DNA of 9,661 bases from an uncultured Fusibacter sp. (lineage in GTDB: Bacteria > Bacillota > Clostridia > Peptostreptococcales > Acidaminobacteraceae): positions 1 through 9,661 of the forward strand of contig CALFXQ010000271.1 of the NCBI GenBank assembly GCA_937958285.1, given 5' to 3'. The stretch's first letter is position 1. Each line of letters begins with the position of its first letter. The translations under genes and the position numbers were made by a program. Under the pieces are notes generated by a model. It was not told the origin of the DNA. It ran no database searches and was given only the letters and a program-made list of their open reading frames with translations. Below are positions 5,102 through 9,661 of the stretch, piece after piece.

Positions 5102-6923
5102 AGATCAAATCTTTGTTCCTAAAATCAAGGCATTTTATATGTTCAAGATGTTCTTTAACTGTCAAACCTTCCAATACAACAATAATACTCAAATCAGTAA
5201 TCCAATTGACAAACTCCTTCATAAGCACTCTAGTTTGATCACTAGCCATTAATGTTCTTACTAGCGAGTTCCCCAGTTTTATTAGATTAACCATGCCATA
5301 CTGTGATGCATCATTGAGTGTTAATTCTAATTTGTTCAAATCAAGTGCGATTTTAAAGCCACTTTCTTTCAACAGTTTCAATTGACTTAGCAACCCTTGA
5401 TCCGTTAGCCATTCATCCTGTACTTTAAAATAGATATGTTCTCCAGGAATATTTGCAGTTGAGATCAAACTTATAAACTGATTTTCTTGTGCATTGATTA
5501 GCGTATCTTCTGTTACGGATATAATATAATTTGCTTCTCTATCAAAGGATTGATTTAACTGCTCCTTTTGCAGCAAATCCTGCTCCAGCTGTACGATTGT
5601 ATTTCTATCTAACATGGGCAAGTAGCCTTTGCGCTTTAGAAGGGGTAAAAACTCTTTGGCTCTGAACACTTGATTTCTATCAATCCAACGGCTGGACACA
5701 TTATAAATTGATATGCTCTCATTTTGCAAACCTTCAATTGGACTATAACTAAGCTTTATGAGACCGTTTTTAAAAACATGGTAAACACTTTTTATCAGTT
5801 TAAGTCGATAATCTAAATCTTCTTTATTTCTATATACAATTACATGCCCAGCGATGCTTTTACTATCATACATTAAATCATCTGATAAGCTGATCAATGT
5901 ATCCCAGTTTGCAATTCCTACCTGTGAAGACACAACACCAAGGGCTAAGCCTACCAAGTGCCTGCGATTGCTTGAATCTATTATCGGTTCAGCAAGCTTC
6001 TCTTTTAACGTCTTAATTTTATCATCAATCAATATTTCGTCTTCAATCGTTGGTAAAATAGCAATGAATTCGTCTCCGCCAAATCGATACAACAAGTCCA
6101 CATCAAATGTCTCACGTAATTTGGCAGCGACTCCAATCAGTATTTCATCTCCAATTTGGTGCCCATAGGTATCGTTAATTACTTTAAACTTGTTAAGATC
6201 TATGAAGAATATGCTATATTGCGATGGGTTTTTACCTTCAATATCATGATAAAAACTATGCCGATTCTTGAGTTTGGTTAGGAAATCATAATATGCATGA
6301 TATTCCTGCTGCTTAATTCGATTTGTCAAAAACAAACCTGAGATAGTAATTAACGCAGCCAATACAATCATTAAAATATCCAAGTACCGTTGTATTAAAA
6401 TTGAATGATCGTTTTCCAATTGGAATAGCTCTGTGATTATATGATATTGATCTTTTATATACATCGCATTCTTGGTTATATTATTTAAAGAGCCTGAATC
6501 ACCGTAATCAATCAGCACACCTTCAATACTCACCAGATAACTATCAATATAAGGCTCTAGCTCTTTTAGTGCTTGCCCAATTTCTTTGTTATTCGGACTT
6601 TTCATGTTCAAAGAGGATTCACCATTTAAAAGTGCATTGTAAAACTTATCATAAATGACCTTTTCCTTTAATAGAACCTCTTTTGCTGTTTTTATATCTT
6701 CAGGCTGATTCGCTAAAGTTGCGCTCACATACTGCTGACTATAATTGGATAATAGCATAGTCCTCATACGTTGTGAACCCGATATATTAATGGCCGCACT
6801 AAAATAAGCACGATCATTACTTTGAAAAAGGGAATACGTAATCCCAATAATGAAGGGTAGCAATGAAAATATCAAAATTAAAACATATTTTTTTGCTACT
6901 GAATTTTTCTGCAAAATAAGCAT
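5073..6923 (-). CDS. Membrane GGDEF protein with PilJ/NIT-like sensor and degenerate EAL domain
   Basis: About 616 residues, numbered from ATG 6923. A membrane helix (about 13-33) is followed by an extracytoplasmic helical region (about 34-178). That region carries INISGSQRMRTMLLS (45-59), the motif of PilJ/NIT-type sensor helices related to nitrate/nitrite sensing. A second helix spans about 180-199. The GGDEF domain (about 211-365) has YDFLTKLKNR, IDLNKFKVIND and an exact GGDEF at 282-286, so diguanylate cyclase activity is plausible. The inhibitory RxxD is replaced by FDVD. The C-terminal part (about 374-604) has the outline of an EAL domain, but the EAL motif is NVSS (YNVSSRW at 407-413). 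The DDFGTG loop reads DLNKLEL, and EGVE has become EGLT, so phosphodiesterase activity is very unlikely. ATG 6923 touches its GGGG ribosome site; TTG 6914 has AAAGGGG at 8 bases and may be the true start; TTG 6947 lies inside a hairpin. Probably co-transcribed with the hemerythrin gene. Confidence 0.85.
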   Translation of the reverse strand: MLILQKNSVAKKYVLILIFSLLPFIIGITYSLFQSNDRAYFSAAINISGSQRMRTMLLSNYSQQYVSATLANQPEDIKTAKEVLLKEKVIYDKFYNALLNGESSLNMKSPNNKEIGQALKELEPYIDSYLVSIEGVLIDYGDSGSLNNITKNAMYIKDQYHIITELFQLENDHSILIQRYLDILMIVLAALITISGLFLTNRIKQQEYHAYYDFLTKLKNRHSFYHDIEGKNPSQYSIFFIDLNKFKVINDTYGHQIGDEILIGVAAKLRETFDVDLLYRFGGDEFIAILPTIEDEILIDDKIKTLKEKLAEPIIDSSNRRHLVGLALGVVSSQVGIANWDTLISLSDDLMYDSKSIAGHVIVYRNKEDLDYRLKLIKSVYHVFKNGLIKLSYSPIEGLQNESISIYNVSSRWIDRNQVFRAKEFLPLLKRKGYLPMLDRNTIVQLEQDLLQKEQLNQSFDREANYIISVTEDTLINAQENQFISLISTANIPGEHIYFKVQDEWLTDQGLLSQLKLLKESGFKIALDLNKLELTLNDASQYGMVNLIKLGNSLVRTLMASDQTRVLMKEFVNWITDLSIIVVLEGLTVKEHLEHIKCLDFRNKDLIYVDADNEMH

Positions 6924-6938
6924 CCCCTTTCTTCTTAT

Positions 6939-6980
6939 TCCAGTCAATAAACCTCACTAAAGTGAGGTTTATTGACTGGA
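6939..6980. repeat. Perfect 20-bp inverted repeat between hemerythrin and GGDEF/EAL genes
   Basis: Arms 6939-6958 and 6961-6980 are exact complements separated by two bases (AA). The structure begins 6 bases after the hemerythrin stop and ends 15 bases before ATG 6923. The inner half, AACCTCACT with AGTGAGGTT followed by TATT on the minus strand, looks like a weak intrinsic terminator. The absence of a real U-run suggests partial termination, an RNA-processing or stabilising hairpin, or a protein-binding palindrome that sets the GGDEF gene apart from the genes upstream. Confidence 0.85.
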
Positions 6981-6986
6981 TGGAAA

Positions 6987-7403
6987 TTACTTCATCCCAA
7001 GACGAATTAAGTAATCTTTGTACATAAAATCAGTCGTTATAATATGTTTAAACACCCATTGGACGATCTTACCTAATAGTTCCTTTAAGAACTGCTTTTG
7101 ATTATCATCGATGTTTAGAAGATTTACAGACTCTACATAAGCTATAAAATCGTCATGTTCCTTCTTGTGGATTGAATACTCAGGATATTTGTACTTTATA
7201 AACAGGTCTTCTTCTGTTTTAAAATGATATACTGTGTAGTCTTTTAACTCTTCAATGACTGTATAAATCTCATCATAATTATCATCGCCATCATCATGGT
7301 TGGAAAGCAATTCATTAATTCTGTTCCCAATCTCGAGAAGTTTTTTGTGTTGCTCATCAATAGAATCAATACCTAGTTCAAATTCCTTTTTCCATAAAAA
7401 CAT
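6987..7403 (-). CDS. Bacteriohemerythrin (non-heme di-iron oxygen-binding protein)
   Basis: A 138-residue cytoplasmic four-helix-bundle protein, the usual length for single-domain bacteriohemerythrin. All seven iron ligands are visible: His19 (DEQHKKL), His60 and Glu64 (HFKTE), His79 and His83 (HKKEH), and His120 and Asp125 (HIITTD). The N-terminal W-x-x-E-F-E-L-GI-x-x-ID pattern is also typical. Such proteins bind O2, and some NO, reversibly at a di-iron centre; roles proposed in the family are oxygen delivery, storage and sensing. The ATG at 7403 has a strong GGAGG site about 7 bases upstream. It follows the chemoreceptor stop by 58 bp and precedes the GGDEF/EAL gene by 63 bp, so the three are likely one transcript. 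Hemerythrin domains are known fused to chemoreceptors and to GGDEF proteins; here the same partners are separate neighbours. The family is certain; a sensing role is inferred from context. Confidence 0.95.
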   Translation of the reverse strand: MFLWKKEFELGIDSIDEQHKKLLEIGNRINELLSNHDDGDDNYDEIYTVIEELKDYTVYHFKTEEDLFIKYKYPEYSIHKKEHDDFIAYVESVNLLNIDDNQKQFLKELLGKIVQWVFKHIITTDFMYKDYLIRLGMK

Positions 7404-7461
7404 ACATTCCCCTCCGTCTAATTAAAAATTTAAGCATGTGCTACTCAATAATTCATGTCAT

Positions 7462-9567
7462 TTATACCAAATATTCTTTTGTCATTCTCCCAAGTTCATC
7501 AGCGCTGTTACTTAAACTAATCGCAGAAGCTGTTGCTTCTTCCATTGAACCAAGCTGTTCTTGTGTAGAATCCGAAATTAACTTTAACTCTTCTGAATTC
7601 CTTTCTGCCATCGCACCTACTTCAAGCAGTGTAGAAGTGATTTCTTCAGCGCTTGCGGAAATTTCCTGCGTTGAAGCAGAAATGCCCTGAATCTGCTCCG
7701 TTACATAACTCGTTGATTCATTGATTTTTTTGAAGACCTTTTCTGTTTCAATAATCTGCTCCACCCCTTGAAGGGTTTCTGTTTTCACAATTTGCATTTT
7801 ACTAACGGATAAGGTAACGTCGTCTTTAATTCCTTTTACTAATGTTGATACTTTCTCAGTAGAGAGTTGTGATAGTTCAGCTAGTTTTCTTACTTCATCG
7901 GCTACAACTGAGAATCCCCTACCGTGCTCTCCTGCTCGTGCAGCCTCAATTGCAGCATTTAGTGCCAAAAGGTTTGTTTGAGATGCAATTGCTTCAATAG
8001 TCTCGAGGATTTCACCGATACTTTTTGAACGCTCTCCCAATCGATTAATAACTGAACTCGATTCGTCTACCTTTTCTTGTACACTGTCCATTTTCTTCGC
8101 TAAAAGTTGAAGGCTCTCATAACCATTATCCACGGCTGATTCCATTTCCCCAGACGCTGCTGCTACTTCGGAGGAATTCTCTGCTATTTCTTGTACGCCA
8201 ACTGCGATTTGGTTCATCACTTGTGATACATCATTTGTACTTTTAAGCTGCAATTGTGTTTGCTCCATAATCAATGCCATTGACTCTGCTATCTTTTGTG
8301 CGGCTTCAGTAGTATGCTCTGTGACGCTTTGCAAATCAATAGCAGATTCATTTAAAGTAGATGCCATATCTTTGCCTTCTTTGGTTAATTGATAAAAGGC
8401 ATCTGTCACTTTGTTAAATGCGGCAGCAATTTCTTGAGTCTCATCTTTACTCGTCAATGAAATTCTTTGCCTTAAATCCCCATCAGCGACTTGCATTGCT
8501 ACTCTATTGATGCTTGAAATGGTTTGTTTAATAGATAGATAAAATCCAATGAACAAATAAATGATTAACAAACATGAAACAGCACTCATTGCTATCAATA
8601 AATTCATCGCAGACTTTGCGTGGCTTGCCTCTTGTCGTGCTTTTCCATCTAAAAATTCTGCTGACTGATTTAAAAACGCATATACTTCGTTAATTGAAGT
8701 TGTCGCTAAGTCAAAATACAATTTTGAGTCTATTTGAATTTGATCTGATTCAATAAACTCCTTTGTAATGGTATCTGTGAGCAACATTGTCGCTTGCACA
8801 GCTTTTTCATAAATAACTTTTAAACCTTCACTATCAGCATCTTCTACCAACAGAGTCTTCATGTTTTTATCAACAGCACTAAGATTAGCACTAATTTGTT
8901 GTACTAAATTTAGGATCTGCTGTGTCTCTTCCGCTGTAATGGCTTTCTTAGTTGCAACACCTGACCCCTTTGCTCGGCTTTGACCCATCATTTCAGCCAT
9001 AGTTGGTAAGTTTTTTACCGTCATTTCTACCAACAAGTATGAAGAATCATCATCTTGTAAAAATACCGAGGAATTATAAGCAATCGTTTGGGTTAAATTT
9101 AACATCTTTCGAATCAAATCCGTATGACTTGCAAATGACTCTGCTGGTTTCATATTTTCTAAGTTGGCTCTTATTTGATCTAAATCCTTTTTTATTGTTT
9201 CCCACTCATTCGTACTTTTGAATAAAGCATCATTTTTACTCAGTTCATCATTTAATCGCCTAATATCTTGTGTAAGTTCTTCACCCTTTTGATCCAAATC
9301 TTTTTTAAAATCCTTGTTTCCATTCAAATAGGCAGATGACATTCCACGGTGCTCTTGAGTGTGCTGGATCATCGTCCTTAACAAGATATTAACTTCTATC
9401 CCTTTACTTTGATTGAATTTAGTTGAATAGGTCGCCTGTGCGTCCCTTAACTGCAAAGTCAAAAAAACACTTACTGGAATCAGAAATAGAAGAAATATCA
9501 AAAAAAACTTTCTAGAAAACTTCATGTGGTCCATAATTTTTACTGCTGGTTTGAATAATAACTTCAT
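7462..9567 (-). CDS. Methyl-accepting chemotaxis protein with NIT-like sensor, HAMP and signalling domains
   Basis: A 701-residue transmembrane chemoreceptor signalling to CheA/CheW. The first membrane helix is about 20-40. A large extracytoplasmic helical sensor (about 41-320) begins with [21 protein letters not shown] and a following F-x-x-x-L, resembling the nitrate/nitrite-sensing (NIT) domain pattern of helix plus ERG/HRG-x-SA. The second membrane helix is about 321-344, then HAMP (about 345-400, with [10 protein letters not shown]). The long coiled-coil signalling domain (about 420-701) has the highly conserved hairpin tip around [20 protein letters not shown] and [19 protein letters not shown] (525-564). 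Gln/Glu-rich methylation helices flank the tip. The end is EYLV with no CheR-binding pentapeptide. The ATG at 9567 has GGAGGG at 7 bases. It heads the hemerythrin-GGDEF cluster. The NIT assignment is a motif-level reading; the ligand is not proven. Confidence 0.92.
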   Translation of the reverse strand: MKLLFKPAVKIMDHMKFSRKFFLIFLLFLIPVSVFLTLQLRDAQATYSTKFNQSKGIEVNILLRTMIQHTQEHRGMSSAYLNGNKDFKKDLDQKGEELTQDIRRLNDELSKNDALFKSTNEWETIKKDLDQIRANLENMKPAESFASHTDLIRKMLNLTQTIAYNSSVFLQDDDSSYLLVEMTVKNLPTMAEMMGQSRAKGSGVATKKAITAEETQQILNLVQQISANLSAVDKNMKTLLVEDADSEGLKVIYEKAVQATMLLTDTITKEFIESDQIQIDSKLYFDLATTSINEVYAFLNQSAEFLDGKARQEASHAKSAMNLLIAMSAVSCLLIIYLFIGFYLSIKQTISSINRVAMQVADGDLRQRISLTSKDETQEIAAAFNKVTDAFYQLTKEGKDMASTLNESAIDLQSVTEHTTEAAQKIAESMALIMEQTQLQLKSTNDVSQVMNQIAVGVQEIAENSSEVAAASGEMESAVDNGYESLQLLAKKMDSVQEKVDESSSVINRLGERSKSIGEILETIEAIASQTNLLALNAAIEAARAGEHGRGFSVVADEVRKLAELSQLSTEKVSTLVKGIKDDVTLSVSKMQIVKTETLQGVEQIIETEKVFKKINESTSYVTEQIQGISASTQEISASAEEITSTLLEVGAMAERNSEELKLISDSTQEQLGSMEEATASAISLSNSADELGRMTKEYLV

Positions 9568-9599
9568 TATTTACCCTCCATTTTTGATTTATTTTACAA

Positions 9600-9626
9600 A
9601 TATCAACATTTTAAAACGACTATTCA
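9600..9626 (-). promoter_or_regulatory. Candidate sigma-D (motility) promoter of the chemoreceptor gene
   Basis: On the minus strand TGAA (9626-9623) is followed after 15 bases by GTTGATAT (9607-9600). The Bacillus sigma-D consensus is TAAA-N15-GCCGATAT, so spacing is exact and three positions differ. It lies about 33 bp upstream of the chemoreceptor ATG, and sigma-D control is usual for chemotaxis genes in this group. AT-rich DNA gives chance matches, hence modest confidence. Confidence 0.35.
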
Positions 9627-9661
9627 ATCATTTAATTGATACATCAATTATTTTAAAGCTT

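Noticed and set aside
5001..6168. Plus-strand frames opposite the GGDEF/EAL gene and its 3' end (5001-5252, 5854-6168)
   Set aside because: No ribosome sites and no recognisable domain; shadows of the minus-strand gene.
7436..7690. Plus-strand frames opposite the chemoreceptor, including serine-rich 7436-7690 and 9003-9221
   Set aside because: Complement of the conserved chemoreceptor coding sequence; the low-complexity composition mirrors its repeated heptads.
1..9661. CRISPR arrays, tRNA/rRNA genes, phage or integrase modules
   Set aside because: No regularly spaced direct repeats, cloverleaf or rRNA-like stretches, and no phage structural or tyrosine-integrase genes seen; the only mobile element is the IS3 copy.

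Overview
The window looks like an accessory stretch of a low-GC, motile Gram-positive genome, most likely Bacillales (Bacillus or Paenibacillus relatives). The grounds are AT-rich coding sequence, strong AGGAGG-type ribosome sites, and a methyl-accepting chemotaxis gene with a possible sigma-D promoter. This is inference from composition and gene families; no marker gene fixes the genus. Every gene I can support reads on the minus strand, so transcription runs from high to low coordinates.

Right part (about 4890-9661): a signalling cluster. In transcription order it holds a NIT-type membrane chemoreceptor (7462-9567), a single-domain bacteriohemerythrin with all seven iron ligands (6987-7403), and a membrane GGDEF protein with a PilJ/NIT-like sensor region and a badly degenerate EAL domain (5073-6923). 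Gaps are about 60 bp, which suits an operon. A perfect 20-bp inverted repeat lies between the hemerythrin and GGDEF/EAL genes. The likely theme is sensing of oxygen, NO or nitrate/nitrite-type signals, passed on to taxis and to cyclic-di-GMP; the ligand is inferred from families, not shown.

Middle (about 3026-4890): a second, multi-spanning GGDEF protein (3026-4240) has an intact active site and an intact RxxD inhibitory site. About 830 bp of gene-poor DNA separates it from the cluster. That DNA holds stem-loops, a terminator, a doubtful cysteine-containing small ORF, and gene debris, including what looks like the last codons of an RlmCD-type 23S rRNA uracil methyltransferase followed by its own terminator.

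Left-middle (1504-2913): a complete IS3-family element of 1267 bp, with 27-bp imperfect terminal inverted repeats, orfA/orfB, a canonical A AAA AAG slippery site and a D,D(35)E catalytic triad. It has no target-site duplication. It abuts the C-terminal remnant of a DUF1905 gene whose N-terminal part is not found on the other side of the element, so the insertion was probably accompanied by a deletion or rearrangement.

Left end (1-1270): a noticeably GC-richer gene for a single-domain squalene-cyclase/prenyltransferase-like alpha-alpha toroid protein lies upstream of, and co-directional with, the beginning of an isochorismatase-family hydrolase gene that runs off the window. Nothing here is a clear novel system. 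The most unusual items are the chemoreceptor/hemerythrin/GGDEF cluster with a decayed EAL domain, its intergenic hairpin, and the toroid gene.
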